From contig DVDT01000039.1 in the NCBI GenBank assembly GCA_015296085.1, forward strand, positions 62,001 through 126,000: a stretch of 64,000 nt of DNA, written 5' to 3'. Below, piece after piece: positions 37,351 to 47,040 of the stretch. The position numbers and the translations under genes are program-made. Numbering within the stretch: position 1 is the stretch's first letter; the number at the start of each line of letters is the position of its first letter. This stretch comes from Trichormus sp. M33_DOE_039. Its GTDB lineage: Bacteria > Cyanobacteriota > Cyanobacteriia > Cyanobacteriales > Nostocaceae. The notes under the pieces were generated by a model, which saw only the letters and a program-made list of their open reading frames with translations, was not told the DNA's origin and ran no database searches.

Positions 37351-38823
37351 TCAATTCACAGATTGATTTTTATGTTGCAGAATGGCATTAATAGCTGCAT
37401 AATGAGTTTGATAATTAGGCAGTTTGCCTTGTGCTTGTTCATATACAGAACTACTTTTGGGAATAGATTCTAATAACTTAATAGCTTTTTGCCATTTATC
37501 TTTAGCTTGTTGCCAAGCTACTAAGGAATTAGGCGCGTTGTCCATAAAAAACTTAGCTTCTGTAGCTAATTTTTCTGCTGATGCTAAATTAGCTACAGCT
37601 TTCTTTTCTGTGTTAGCTCTTTTGATGATCGCAATATAGTTAAGCCGATAACGAACCAATTTTTCCTGAGCAATCGCAGATACAGAAGTTCCTTCAGGAA
37701 TAGTTTGTAATAAACTAATTGCTTCTTGCCATTTAGATGCTGCTTTTTGCCATACTGAAAGTGCATGAGGAGGTTTTTGAGCGATGAAAGAAGCTTCCAT
37801 GCCTAGTTTTAAAGCAGATTTAAAACTACTAGCTGCAAGATTTTCTTGATATAAATTCAGCACAACTTGCTGCACTTGCATAATCTGACCTTTAGCAAGC
37901 CAACCACCAACACATAAAATAGTTAAGCTAGAGAAAATAATGAACATCCTGTGTAAAACTTGATTTGATGATAAATTATTTTTCTGCTGATTTTTGTGGG
38001 TTTTCTTTAAGTTTGATTCATTGTTTTGGTTTTTAGTTTCTACTAATTTAGTTTTAAAGTTTTCAATTTTATCTGTAAAAACATCACACTCATTAAGAAT
38101 TTCAGTTAATTCTCGAAAATGATTATTACTAGATATAATTAAGCCATGAGCATCATCTAACCATTCTATGGCAAACCCAGTTTTGCCACAAAAGGATGAT
38201 AAAGCCATAATTATAGTTAAGAGACTTTGGCTATTTTGAATAGTATTTTTAACTAAAGATAATCTTGTTTGTAGTTGTAATAAATCTGCTTCAATCTTTA
38301 GTATTTGTTTAGCGAAAATCTTATGGCGATGGGGATTTTGAATATTTAAATTATTTTCTAGGTCAATAATTTGACTTGCTAAACTAGAATAATTGATATT
38401 CAAATTAATTTGATTGACGAGGTTGGGATCACTTAAAATATCAGCGGCGATCGCCTGTAATAGATCACCCCATTCTAGCCAGCAATTAATTTTTGACTCT
38501 AAAGTACTTAAAGATATTTCTGTATCAGGATTACCAAACTTTTCTGTAATTGATTTTGGGTTGCCAGTAATTGCAGGATTGACTTGTAAAATGTTTGGTA
38601 GTAGCAAATATTTCACAGTACGGGGTAGCGTAACAACATGACTACCTGGACTATTGGCACAATATAACTCTTGAGCGATCGCTTGTTTAATATTTCGGAG
38701 TTGCTCCTGAGCATTATTAATCAGGATGACTTGTGGCAAAATATCCTGAGAATTACCAATAGTCAGTTTCAGTTTTTGAATAATTTTTGGTAGTTCATTA
38801 ATCAGCACTTCTATATCAGTCAT
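37351..38823 (-). CDS. Unrecognised membrane protein with two C-terminal helical repeats
   Basis: 490 residues from ATG 38823 (MTDIEVLINELPKIIQKLKL); earlier ATGs in frame would add up to 11 residues, but AAGAG is better placed for the internal one. The N-terminal ~285 residues are helical, with Leu/Asn/Gln-rich segments and no known domain. One membrane helix (FIIFSSLTILCVGGWLA) lies at about 292-312. Then come two homologous helical units of ~75 residues (about 330-405 and 407-485), each with the pattern A..K...EA.F......P..L..WQ.A..KW..AI.LL..IP..SS. TPR-like. No function assigned; a protein-interaction membrane component is likely. Confidence 0.72.
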   Translation of the reverse strand: MTDIEVLINELPKIIQKLKLTIGNSQDILPQVILINNAQEQLRNIKQAIAQELYCANSPGSHVVTLPRTVKYLLLPNILQVNPAITGNPKSITEKFGNPDTEISLSTLESKINCWLEWGDLLQAIAADILSDPNLVNQINLNINYSSLASQIIDLENNLNIQNPHRHKIFAKQILKIEADLLQLQTRLSLVKNTIQNSQSLLTIIMALSSFCGKTGFAIEWLDDAHGLIISSNNHFRELTEILNECDVFTDKIENFKTKLVETKNQNNESNLKKTHKNQQKNNLSSNQVLHRMFIIFSSLTILCVGGWLAKGQIMQVQQVVLNLYQENLAASSFKSALKLGMEASFIAQKPPHALSVWQKAASKWQEAISLLQTIPEGTSVSAIAQEKLVRYRLNYIAIIKRANTEKKAVANLASAEKLATEAKFFMDNAPNSLVAWQQAKDKWQKAIKLLESIPKSSSVYEQAQGKLPNYQTHYAAINAILQHKNQSVN

Positions 38824-39288
38824 AAACATCTCTTGGGGATTTGCAAAATTTATCAAAAGGATTCGGATTCAAGCCCCCGCTGATTGTCTTTAATAGTGAA
38901 TTTCTGTCTTCTTTGCGAGATGCTTCTTGAACAAAAACGCGAACGTAGCCCATTGCGAATTGTGAATTGTTTTGATTGTGTTGGCATAGTTTGTGCTTTG
39001 CCCTCACGCTGCTCATGGTAATCTGACAAGAAATTCCAGAAGATGATCCAAGCAACTGGGGAATGATTGTTAAATGCCTGGACTTTTTGTGCAATAAGTA
39101 ATTTTGTCTGTCGTCGTTATCAGTAAGTAACAGCAATGGGTTGTTAAATCACAAAAACGATAGATTTATAGTTCCCGGAAATTTTGCTAAAGTAACAACG
39201 CTATTGGGGGAAGAATCAATGGTCAATAGTCAACATTCATTAGCCTTTCTTCCTTATCCCAAGTCCCCAATCCTCAGTCCCCAACCTT
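38824..39288. other. Gene-free divergent region
   Basis: 465 bases between the divergent 37351 gene and the amidase gene. Open frames can be drawn but their translations (for example with QFAMGYVRVFVQEASRKED) are typical of dispersed repeats in this genus, not genes. A module ccCATTGCGAATTGTGAATTG is present near 38948. Both promoters should lie here. Close to the amidase start are CCCAAGTCCCC-like simple repeats. Confidence 0.45.
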
Positions 39289-40686
39289 ATGAATGAAACT
39301 GATTTAGCTTTTACTCCAGCACTAGAGTTAGCAAAATTAATTCGTCGGCGGGAAGTATCACCGTTAGAGTTGGTAGAAATATATTTAAGTCGGATTCAAC
39401 TGTTGAATCCTCAGTTGGGTAGTTATTTTACAGTGGCAGCAGATTTAGCGATCGCCGATGCTACAGCTAAGACAGAATTAATTACACAAACCTCAGAACT
39501 TCCGCCATTCTTTGGTGTACCGATTTCCATTAAAGACCTCAACCCTGTAGCAGGTATACCTTGTACCTATGGGAATCCAGCATTATTGAACAACATCCCC
39601 GAATTTGATGATGGGGTGGTGACACGGATTAAACAAGCTGGTTTTACTATCCTGGGCAAAACAGCCACTTCTGAATTAGGTTCGTTTCCTTATACTGAAC
39701 CTACAGGATTTCCCCCTGCTAGAAACCCTTGGAATTTAGAATATACTCCCGGTGGTTCTAGTGGTGGGGCAGCGGCTGCAGTTGCGGCTGGATTATGTGC
39801 GATCGCGCAAGGTTCAGACGGTGGCGGTTCAATTCGGGGGCCTGCGGCTTGTTGTGGTTTAGTGGGAATTAAACCAGCACGAGGTAGAGTCAGTAAAGCA
39901 CCAGTGGGTGAACGCCTAGCAGGACTTGCTGTGAATGGCCCTATCGCCCGGACTGTCGCAGATGCAGCAGCGATGTTAGATGTCATGTCTGGCTATGTCA
40001 CAGGTGATCCTTACTGGCTACCTGATCCAGAACCGTCATTTTTGACTGCGGCGCAAACCAAACCAGAAAGTTTACGTATTGCCTTTGCAACTGCGATTCC
40101 TCCCTTGGGTGAGGCTGATGCTACTTGTCAACAGGCAGTATTACAGACGGTAAAATTACTAGAACAACTTGGTCATCAAGTCGAAGAAAAGTCTTTGAAT
40201 CTCAGTGCTTTAGTTGAACCATTTCAAATTGTTTGGCAATCGGCGATCGCTGGTGCGGGATTACCACCAGAGATATTACAGCCTGTAAACCGTTGGCTAC
40301 TGGCACGCACTGGCACTGTTAGCGAATACATTCAAGCAGTCTATGCCATGCAGATAGTAGCACGGCAAATTGTGGCATTTTTTGACAATATAGATGTGTT
40401 GGTATTGCCTGTTTATTTACATTCTCCCATCCGCATAGGAGAATGGGCAGCGTTGAGTCCCGAAGATACATTTCAACACATTATTAATTGGGTTGCCCCT
40501 TGTCCAGCCGCCAATGCCACCGGACAACCTGCGATCGCTTTACCTGTGGGTTTTGATCATCATGGTTTACCTATGAGTGTGCAGCTTGTTGGCAAACCTG
40601 CGGCGGAAGCCACCCTCATTAGCCTTGCGGCTCAACTAGAAGCTGCCAACCCTTGGATTCAGCATCGTCCAGCTTTGGCAATTTAG
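39289..40686 (+). CDS. Amidase signature family enzyme
   Basis: 465 residues. The amidase-signature triad is in place: Lys82 (PISIKDLN), the cis-Ser at 157/158 (GGSSGGAAAAVAAG), and nucleophile Ser181 (QGSDGGGSIRGPA). Glycine-rich core and C-terminal NATGQPAIALPVGF are typical. Enzymes of this family hydrolyse amides; GatA belongs here too, but this sequence lacks GatA-specific context and looks like a general amidase. Substrate not predictable. It is on the same strand as the Crp/Fnr gene, 80 bp upstream of it, but a functional link is not evident. Confidence 0.9.
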   Translation: MNETDLAFTPALELAKLIRRREVSPLELVEIYLSRIQLLNPQLGSYFTVAADLAIADATAKTELITQTSELPPFFGVPISIKDLNPVAGIPCTYGNPALLNNIPEFDDGVVTRIKQAGFTILGKTATSELGSFPYTEPTGFPPARNPWNLEYTPGGSSGGAAAAVAAGLCAIAQGSDGGGSIRGPAACCGLVGIKPARGRVSKAPVGERLAGLAVNGPIARTVADAAAMLDVMSGYVTGDPYWLPDPEPSFLTAAQTKPESLRIAFATAIPPLGEADATCQQAVLQTVKLLEQLGHQVEEKSLNLSALVEPFQIVWQSAIAGAGLPPEILQPVNRWLLARTGTVSEYIQAVYAMQIVARQIVAFFDNIDVLVLPVYLHSPIRIGEWAALSPEDTFQHIINWVAPCPAANATGQPAIALPVGFDHHGLPMSVQLVGKPAAEATLISLAAQLEAANPWIQHRPALAI

Positions 40687-40766
40687 GGCAGGGTGCAGGA
40701 GGAAGGCGGCAGGGGTGATTTATCCCGATACTCACTCCCAGTACCCAGTCGCCAGTCTCCAATCTT

Positions 40767-41477
40767 ATGCAAGCAACTCTAGAACAACTTGCTCATATTA
40801 ATATCCTTGCTGGCTTAGAAACTGTAGTTCAGGCCAGCTTACAACCTTATACTTGGGTGCAAAAGTACAGCAAAGGGGAGATTATTCTCCATGAGGGCGA
40901 TCGCTTACCTGCAAAATTGTATGCTGTTGTCAATGGTACAATTCAAATTACCAAAACTGCTACCACAGGTAAAGAAACAATTCTCAGAAATTTAGCAGGC
41001 GGAGAGATTTTTGCTGCTCCCGCTTTGTTAGGCAATGGTACTTCTCCAGCCACAGTTACAGCTGAGTCTGATTGTGAAATCCTCACGATTGAACGGGATG
41101 CTTTATTAAACGTGATTCAGCAGCAGCCAGAGATTGCTATACGCATTTTGGTGGTTTTAAATAATCGCATTCAACTACTGCATGAAACTGTGCATGGTTT
41201 AGTTTCCGAACGGGCAATTATTCGTCTAGCAAGGCTAATTTTATATTTTGCGGCTGAATCTGGGACTTTATCTACACCTCAAGGAGAATATTTAAAAACC
41301 GAATTATCTTACTATCGTATGGCACGAAGTGTAGGGATTACCTACGAGGAATGCCTGCGGTTAATTAAAAGTCTCAAGTCTGTAGTTAGTTACAGTCGCG
41401 GAGGCAAAATCAGGATTATTGATCGTCAGAAATTAGAGGCGATCGCAGCTTGTACAGTGCCAGTTGAAGATGTTTAA
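40767..41477 (+). CDS. Crp/Fnr family transcription regulator
   Basis: 236 residues. The cNMP-binding beta-roll spans ~25-130 (KGEIILHEGDRLPAKLYAVV, then GGEIFAAPALLGNG), the dimer helix lies at ~130-165, and a helix-turn-helix follows at ~180-210 (SYYRMARSVGITYEECLRLIK). In the recognition helix, GITYEECLR aligns with GLTVETISR of FNR, keeping the Glu and Arg that contact the G and A of TTGA/TGTGA half-sites. It does not have FNR-type cysteine spacing at the N-terminus, so no iron-sulphur cluster is expected. The gene converges with a three-gene operon whose promoter carries a matching palindrome. The effector is unknown. Confidence 0.88.
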   Translation: MQATLEQLAHINILAGLETVVQASLQPYTWVQKYSKGEIILHEGDRLPAKLYAVVNGTIQITKTATTGKETILRNLAGGEIFAAPALLGNGTSPATVTAESDCEILTIERDALLNVIQQQPEIAIRILVVLNNRIQLLHETVHGLVSERAIIRLARLILYFAAESGTLSTPQGEYLKTELSYYRMARSVGITYEECLRLIKSLKSVVSYSRGGKIRIIDRQKLEAIAACTVPVEDV

Positions 41478-41959
41478 ATAGTAACCCTATCTTGTTCACG
41501 AGCATCGACTACTAATACTAAGCACAGAGCTGCGATCGCTTTTTGCCATTGTTGCTTTACCTGTATTTCTTCTACAGCATCAAACAACCCTATTAAGCGA
41601 GGGATAGCTGCTTCTAAGGCCAGACGAGGGACTGGACGATGCAAATCGACTAGGTTCATTAAACTTTCCTGACGATTCACAAAACCGATTACCCATGTAG
41701 TGGTGTGATTGGGACTATCAGGAACACGCTTGACTCCCAACTCATGTTTGAGCCAGTTGTAAAACGGTGGTAGTTCCTGAGCTAAAATTTCTCCTGCTGT
41801 AGATAAGGTTTGTTTAAGTAAATTGATGTCTAAATTTTCTAGTTCTCGTTGCAATTCAGGAGATACCAGCACCTCAGTTAATGGTTGAGCCATAATTGCA
41901 TCTAACTGAGTTGGCGAAATATCTAAATATTGGGCAAATGTTGTCATTAGTAGCTGCAT
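41474..41959 (-). CDS. Hypothetical protein, last gene of the methyltransferase-cupin operon
   Basis: 161 residues from ATG 41959 (MQLLMTTFAQYLDISPTQLD), chosen because GGAG lies about 10 bp upstream; ATG 41947 is possible. No known domain recognised. The predicted structure is mostly helical, with LTEVLVSPELQRELENLDIN, LPPFYNWLKHELGVKRVP, and a C-terminal hydrophobic helix (IAALCLVLVVD). It follows the cupin gene by 23 bp and its end overlaps the convergent Crp/Fnr gene by 4 bp. Operon position suggests joint regulation; any function is unknown. Confidence 0.72.
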   Translation of the reverse strand: MQLLMTTFAQYLDISPTQLDAIMAQPLTEVLVSPELQRELENLDINLLKQTLSTAGEILAQELPPFYNWLKHELGVKRVPDSPNHTTTWVIGFVNRQESLMNLVDLHRPVPRLALEAAIPRLIGLFDAVEEIQVKQQWQKAIAALCLVLVVDAREQDRVTI

Positions 41960-41982
41960 TTTACAGAACTCCAAAATAATAA

Positions 41983-42327
41983 TTAGCTATCTGCTACTTT
42001 TTCTGAAAGCGTGAGTAGAAATGTGAGATTTTCTTCAGCTTTTAAAGCATGGGGTGCATTGGCAGGCATCAACACAAAAACACCAGTTTCTAAAGCAATA
42101 TCTTCTCCTGATAAAGTGAGTGTACCTTTACCATCAAGTACATTGATAGTAGCGTTACGCGTTGATGTATGTTCAGAAATTTCAGAGTTAGCAGCCAGAC
42201 AAAATAGGGTATATTGACAAGCTTTGTCTTGAAAGATAACTTTGCTGAGAATTCCTGTACTAGGATATTCAATCTGTTTTTGTAATTGGATTACAAGAGA
42301 TTGATGAGTAATAATTTGTGCAGTCAT
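41983..42327 (-). CDS. Cupin domain protein
   Basis: 114 residues, a single cupin barrel. Motif 1 region: ISEHTSTRNATINVLDGKGTL (a shortened G(X)5HXH(X)...E pattern, with His but not the full set). Motif 2: GVFVLMPANAPHAL keeps the P-x-x-x-P-H-x. The usual Glu and second His of the metal site are not all present, so metal binding is uncertain. It lies between a methyltransferase gene (31 bp upstream) and a hypothetical gene (23 bp downstream), on the same strand. Such small cupins often bind small molecules or act on redox or nitrogen metabolites; the substrate is unknown. Confidence 0.85.
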   Translation of the reverse strand: MTAQIITHQSLVIQLQKQIEYPSTGILSKVIFQDKACQYTLFCLAANSEISEHTSTRNATINVLDGKGTLTLSGEDIALETGVFVLMPANAPHALKAEENLTFLLTLSEKVADS

Positions 42328-42358
42328 AATTTTGGTAATCCTACAATTTTAATGATCA

Positions 42359-43135
42359 TTACTCAACGACAGCAGATAAAATGATGTAACCTAATTCATC
42401 ATGATATTGATGAAAAAGACGGCGCATATCTAAAACTCTTTGACGAATAGATGACTGCGTTAAAACATTCCAGAAAATTCTTAGTGTATTGAACAAGCCT
42501 TCATCTTTAACTATCTGGTTGATATTCAATAGATTCATCGAGCCTGTTTGATGTTTTTCGACTTTTAATCCAGAAGCAGCAAACGTATCAATCCAGTTCA
42601 CTTCTGAAAGTGGTGTAGAATTAACTTTCATGATTCTGGCTAAGTCATTGTGTATTTCTACTTCTTGTTTACGAGCTAATAATTCATGGGAGAGGAATTT
42701 ACCTCCCGGTTTTAATCTATGATGAATTGATGTGAGTAATTTACTCTTCCCCAATGGGGACTGCATGGTCAGAATAGCTTCTGCTAAGACATAGTCAAAC
42801 TTACCTAAAATATCATCGAGGTGGAAAATGTCACCTTGAATAATTTTGATTTTATTTTCTAAACCGGCAGCCCGAATATTAGCACAGGCAATAGCTACAC
42901 TTTCAGGATTTTTTTCGATTCCGAAGACTTTGACATTGTATTTTTGAGCCAGGTAAATGGCACTATATGCAAAGCCAGAAGCTAATTCTAAAACTGTTGC
43001 GCCTGGCTGAAAATTAGCCCACTGCAATAATTGTTCTGTAGCTATTTTGCCACCGGGACGCAAATATTTTTTACCTGCGGCTGCTAAAACTTGATGTGCG
43101 CTAGCTGTTTGCAAATTGATAGTGGCGTTCGTCAT
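42359..43135 (-). CDS. SAM-dependent methyltransferase, first gene of the Crp-linked operon
   Basis: 258 residues. SAM-binding signature VLELASGFAYSAIYLAQKYN (motif I) near 48-67, with an acidic residue in KVFGIEKNPES, and FDYVLAEAILTM in the motif IV region. Motif I varies from the usual E-x-G-x-G-x-G (here ELASGFAYS). The N-terminal KKYLRPGGKIATEQLL may form a lid. The substrate is unknown. It opens an operon with the cupin and hypothetical genes; the FNR-type palindrome at 43191-43210 is 56 bp upstream of its ATG. Confidence 0.82.
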   Translation of the reverse strand: MTNATINLQTASAHQVLAAAGKKYLRPGGKIATEQLLQWANFQPGATVLELASGFAYSAIYLAQKYNVKVFGIEKNPESVAIACANIRAAGLENKIKIIQGDIFHLDDILGKFDYVLAEAILTMQSPLGKSKLLTSIHHRLKPGGKFLSHELLARKQEVEIHNDLARIMKVNSTPLSEVNWIDTFAASGLKVEKHQTGSMNLLNINQIVKDEGLFNTLRIFWNVLTQSSIRQRVLDMRRLFHQYHDELGYIILSAVVE

Positions 43136-43190
43136 GTTTCAGACCTTTGAAACCTACCTATCCTCAATTTGCCACGATTTTATCGTATCG

Positions 43191-43210
43191 TCTTTGAGCT
43201 ACCTCAAAGA
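43191..43210. promoter_or_regulatory. Candidate Crp/Fnr-type operator
   Basis: Perfect palindrome TCTTTGAG-CTAC-CTCAAAGA (8-bp arms, 4-base spacer), containing TTGAG-N4-CTCAA. This has the exact arm and spacer geometry of FNR-family sites (TTGAT-N4-ATCAA). It lies 56-75 bp upstream of the methyltransferase start and opposite the operon end that carries a Crp/Fnr regulator gene. Confidence 0.65.
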
Positions 43211-43395
43211 TGCAAAATTAAATTGCTAGCACTCGTAGTTAAGAATAGCGTCATAATCTCTGACTAGTCGCCAAAACCCATTAGCTCAATAAAAGGATTT
43301 TTTTAGACTGCTCATTGAAATTAATTGTAGGCACTCGCTAATAAATTTATGTGTCAAATAATGTAACTTGAGCATTTACAGACAAAAACACGCGT

Positions 43396-43887
43396 CTAAT
43401 TTTTGTACACTATGACTAATGGTGTCACCTTTGGTTGATGAGGATTAGTTAAGTTTAATCTATAAGTAGTTCTTAATATATCTCCAGTTTTCTCGCCTCT
43501 GACTGTAACTATATAAATTGCCGTTTTAGCAGTCTCTTTTTCAATTTTCTCAATCACTTTGTCTTGGATAATCGATACATTTTTCAATCTTTGCGGTAAG
43601 AGAGCATTAGCTTGTCGAAGGCATAAAACACTTGTAGAATTGGGAAATTGCAGTAATTGTAAAGTGTATTTCTGATGATTAACTTGAAAGGTAGATGTCA
43701 GCAATATTTTAGCTCGATTTCGTAGTGGTATTTTCTGAAATACTGCTTGTGTTCTCTGATGATACTGGCAGTTTCTATCGATAATTGGTTCTCCAGCAAA
43801 CGCAGTTTTTGATAATATTGATATACTTGCACTGTAAAAACTTAAACTTGTTAAAGTCAGACTAATAACTTTAAAGAAATTAAGCAT
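43396..43887 (-). CDS. Secreted hypothetical protein
   Basis: 163 residues from ATG 43887 (MLNFFKVISLTLTSLSFYS); an ATG at 43908 would add seven residues in front. A signal peptide ends about residue 30 (KTAFA-GEP), so the mature protein is exported. It contains RNCQYHQRTQAVFQKIPLRN and YTLQLLQFPNSTSVLCLRQA, two Cys that could pair, then a beta-rich end. No family recognised. It lies 206 bp downstream of the EndoU-like gene on the same strand; a functional link is possible but unproven. Confidence 0.65.
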   Translation of the reverse strand: MLNFFKVISLTLTSLSFYSASISILSKTAFAGEPIIDRNCQYHQRTQAVFQKIPLRNRAKILLTSTFQVNHQKYTLQLLQFPNSTSVLCLRQANALLPQRLKNVSIIQDKVIEKIEKETAKTAIYIVTVRGEKTGDILRTTYRLNLTNPHQPKVTPLVIVYKN

Positions 43888-44093
43888 AAGTTGAATTTTA
43901 ATTGTCAACGAAGAAGTAAAAATTTAGGTTTTTCCTAAAAGTATTTTTGAAAAGTGATGAGGCAGCAAATTTCATCCTAAATGCTTTACCATAATTCAAA
44001 TCATAGCAGTGTAAATCACCTGAGTTATGCTCAAACCATCATCGACAACCCTCACAGTGCATAATTTTAACTCAAACAAATTTACCCTAATTT

Positions 44094-44912
44094 CTATTGC
44101 CTACATTTTGAGCCTTGGGGAGTAGCATCAGGGTAGAAAGTAATAATTGCCTTATTTTTTCTCACAAAAACATTTGGAAAATTCTTGCCAGTTTCCTGGT
44201 CGCGTACATTGTAAATGCAAGCACCTTCTGTATTTTTTTGTTTTTTGAATGCTAGGGTGGTATCTATTAGCATTTCTTCGGCATTACTGATGTAGCTATA
44301 ACCTTTGATGACATCTTTGACAATTTGGTTGCCTTGTTTAATCACCACACCCATTGTATAAATAACACCTGGAATAACTTCTTCTCGCTGTTGATTATTT
44401 GCTAATCTACCGCCAATACCTTGATTTTGTAGTTGCAAATATCTGCCGTAAAAATGTAATCCACCAATGTCATTGACGTTATATATTTCACCACAAAAGA
44501 TATGTTCAAAACCACGACGCTTAAACCAAATATTAGTTAAGTCTTCGATAAATTGGGCTTTCTTTTTGCGTCCTGGAAATATTTCTCCACCGCTAACTTT
44601 TTGGAGTTTTTGCAGTATTTCTGGATAAGAAGATAATAATTGTTTAAATTTATTCTGGGTCACTCTTGCACCAATAGTCCCACAGGTGTTTAGTACAGCT
44701 TGATCAAAATTATTTAAATTTGGTGCTGGGGGTGTAATATCTACTTGTTGTCCTCTAGGAAAACCGACAGAAACGGGATTATCTAAGTTATCAAAAAATG
44801 GTAATAGTTTCTGCTCTGGCTGTGCTGCAACTGGATTTTGTCCATAAATTGGACTTGTCAGCAATAAGATAGTAAAAATCCTCAGCGTTTTTGCAAATCT
44901 TAGGTTTGGCAT
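44094..44912 (-). CDS. Secreted EndoU-type endoribonuclease candidate
   Basis: 272 residues with an N-terminal signal peptide (about 1-24, FTILLLTSPIYGQ). The C-terminal half matches the EndoU/XendoU fold: RRGFEHIFCGEI with His137, GGLHFYGRYLQLQ with His153, and IKGYSYISNAEEMLIDTTLAF with Lys203. The 16-residue His-His spacing equals that of the XendoU catalytic pair (His162/His178), with the Lys about 50 residues later. EndoU enzymes cleave RNA at uridines; in bacteria they are mostly known as toxin tips. Here the enzyme is not in a long toxin but alone behind a signal peptide. Fold recognised from motifs, not by search. Confidence 0.78.
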   Translation of the reverse strand: MPNLRFAKTLRIFTILLLTSPIYGQNPVAAQPEQKLLPFFDNLDNPVSVGFPRGQQVDITPPAPNLNNFDQAVLNTCGTIGARVTQNKFKQLLSSYPEILQKLQKVSGGEIFPGRKKKAQFIEDLTNIWFKRRGFEHIFCGEIYNVNDIGGLHFYGRYLQLQNQGIGGRLANNQQREEVIPGVIYTMGVVIKQGNQIVKDVIKGYSYISNAEEMLIDTTLAFKKQKNTEGACIYNVRDQETGKNFPNVFVRKNKAIITFYPDATPQGSKCRQ

Positions 44913-45016
44913 AGATTTTAGATCTAATCTTTTGCTGACAATCTACCACCAAAAAAGAAAGACACAAAGTAATTTTTAGTACCTTTGCGTCTTCTTGCGA
45001 AATTTAACAGAATTTT

Positions 45017-46027
<1,011 letters not shown>

Positions 46028-46173
46028 TCAGCAAGCTTTGTCATTGATTGGCAGGTTTTTGATTGTACCTCAAATTGTGTCACCACGGATGAAATTCTAG
46101 GGACTGGGTATCGGTGACTGGGGACAAGGAAAAACACAAAGTTGCTGAACAATCACAGAAATTTTCGCTCCAT

Positions 46174-47040
46174 CTATGTTTGCTGATCAATTTTTTGGAT
46201 TTCTGCTTCCGATAGTTTCACATCTACAGCGCGTATAGAATCTTCAATGCTGGCAATTTTGCTTGCGCCAGGGATTGGTAAGATACAAGGAGATTTGGAA
46301 CGTAACCATGCCAATACAATACAGTATACAGATACGCCTTTAGCTTGGGCTAGTTGAGCGATCGCTGGAATTTCTTCTAAGTTTTGATGACGACGACGGC
46401 CACCAAAGGGACTCCAAGGTAAAAAGGTTAATCCTTCCTGTTCACAATACTCCAACACTCCGTCTGTTTCTGGCTGACGTTCCCACGGACTATATTGATT
46501 CTGTACAGAAACAATCTCTACTACATCCTGCGCTTGTTTAATTTGTTCTACAGAAAAGTTGGAAACTCCCACAAACCGAATTAAACCATCTTTGACTGCT
46601 TCTTTAACTGGTGTGAGAGATTCGGCAATGGTGTATTGCGGGTCTGGTGAGTGATATTGCCATAAATCAATCGGTTTTTCACCACCCAAAGCTGCAAAAC
46701 TAACGCGGATAGTTTGACGCAGGTGTTCAGGATTACCATTTCGTACCCAACTCTGATTCGGACGCATCAAGCCGCCTTTCGTTGCAACAATTACTTGACT
46801 AACATCACCTTGGTAACTGCTAAATGCTTTGTGAATTAGCCGTTCATTGTGGTGTTTATCTAATTCATCTTTGCAATATGAATCAGCAGTATCAATGAAT
46901 GTGATACCTAAATCTAAAGCCCGATGAATAAGTTGAATAGATTGCGATTCTGGCGGGCGATCGTATATTGACATGGGCATAGCACCCAAACCAATGGCAC
47001 TGACAAAGACACCCGTTTTTCCTAATTGTTGAGTTCCCAT
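46174..47040 (-). CDS. Aldo/keto reductase
   Basis: 288 residues. The catalytic tetrad is complete: Asp50 and Tyr55 (FIDTADSY), Lys88 (VIVATKGG), His130 (LWQYHSPDP). The NADPH-binding end IPGASKIASIEDSIRAVDVKL is present too. It belongs to the general AKR group related to YajO/Tas-type reductases; the native carbonyl substrate is unknown. Stand-alone, on the same strand as ilvC 160 bp away, divergent from the DUF4349 gene. Confidence 0.92.
   Translation of the reverse strand: MGTQQLGKTGVFVSAIGLGAMPMSIYDRPPESQSIQLIHRALDLGITFIDTADSYCKDELDKHHNERLIHKAFSSYQGDVSQVIVATKGGLMRPNQSWVRNGNPEHLRQTIRVSFAALGGEKPIDLWQYHSPDPQYTIAESLTPVKEAVKDGLIRFVGVSNFSVEQIKQAQDVVEIVSVQNQYSPWERQPETDGVLEYCEQEGLTFLPWSPFGGRRRHQNLEEIPAIAQLAQAKGVSVYCIVLAWLRSKSPCILPIPGASKIASIEDSIRAVDVKLSEAEIQKIDQQT

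Noticed and set aside
38816-39136. 106-codon minus-strand open frame upstream of the 37351 gene
   Set aside because: Translation is of the type given by dispersed intergenic repeats in this genus and overlaps a plausible gene start region.
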